13,995 nt of DNA from an uncultured Eubacteriales bacterium (GTDB lineage Bacteria > Bacillota > Clostridia > Oscillospirales > Oscillospiraceae): contig URPI01000042.1 in the NCBI GenBank assembly GCA_900549705.1, forward strand, positions 1 to 13,995, given 5' to 3'. The position numbers and the translations under genes are program-made. Position 1 is the first letter of the stretch. The number at the start of each line of letters is the position of its first letter. The notes beneath the pieces were generated by a model. That model ran no database searches and was not told the DNA's origin. It saw nothing but the letters and a program-made list of their open reading frames with translations. Positions 13,891-13,995 of the stretch are shown in pieces.

Positions 13891-13995
13891 ATGCGATTTC
13901 TGTTCGTCAGGCCAGAGTTTTGCCCATTAAGAGACCTTTTAACTCCTAAAATCCGGCTTTCTTCAGATTCCGCCTCACGACGGACACCCTTGCCT
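13891..13995 (-). mobile_element. Partial group II intron-like sequence (domain I fragment)
   Basis: Read on the minus strand from the window edge, the sequence contains GGTGTCCGTCGTGAGGCGGA, then AATCTGAAGAAAGCCGG, then GCAAAACTCTGG and CCTGACGAACAGAAATC. This matches from memory a run of conserved segments in domain I of clostridial group II introns. CCGTC and GGCGG pair around a GTGA (GNRA-type) tetraloop, and TCTG pairs with CAGA, as expected of structured RNA. The similarity stops near 13891, and the symporter gene lies only about 230 bases further on, so no room remains for the rest of the intron or its reverse transcriptase. The 5' end should lie outside the window. This is probably a truncated remnant; identification is by recollection of the motif, not by search. 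Confidence 0.5.

Overview
The window looks like a chromosomal segment of an anaerobic, gut-type member of the Bacillota, probably of the Oscillospiraceae/Ruminococcaceae kind. The signs are strong purine-rich ribosome binding sites (GGAGG, TAAGGAGG), moderately high GC with C/G-ending codons, a MepA/NorM-like MATE pump, a GPH-type sugar symporter and a clostridial-looking group II intron scrap. This placement is inferred from style only; there is no rRNA or marker gene. No tRNA, rRNA, CRISPR array or intact insertion sequence was seen.

The left 70% (about 9774 down to 187, minus strand) is one tightly packed unit of eight genes. In transcription order they are a degenerate amidohydrolase-superfamily protein, an apparently active amidohydrolase, a family S9A prolyl oligopeptidase, the permeases DppB-like and DppC-like, the ATPases DppD-like and DppF-like, and a family 5 extracellular peptide-binding protein. 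Neighbouring genes overlap by 4 to 10 bases or lie within about 14 bases of each other, except for a 58-base gap before the binding protein, which may carry its own promoter. A strong hairpin terminator follows at 125-172. The natural reading is a peptide uptake and breakdown module: peptides are captured outside, imported by the five-part ABC transporter, cut after proline by the oligopeptidase, and the small products handled by the amidohydrolase. The last step and its substrate are inference.

Next to the right are a minus-strand TetR-type regulator (9873-10505) and a divergently transcribed MATE efflux pump (10740-12068). The intergenic region holds a good promoter for each gene and three copies of a TATCCAAAC-type box at the regulator's start site, which suggests autoregulation. 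A perfect 13-bp hairpin plus T-tract ends the regulator gene just ahead of the peptide operon. The MATE gene converges on a minus-strand GPH-family symporter gene (12268-13659), with a two-way terminator between them.

The right edge (13891-13995) resembles part of a group II intron domain I on the minus strand, apparently cut short. The most interesting items are the full-length amidohydrolase homologue that has lost every expected metal ligand yet heads the operon beside its intact paralogue, the regulatory palindromes flanking the TetR gene, and the intron remnant.
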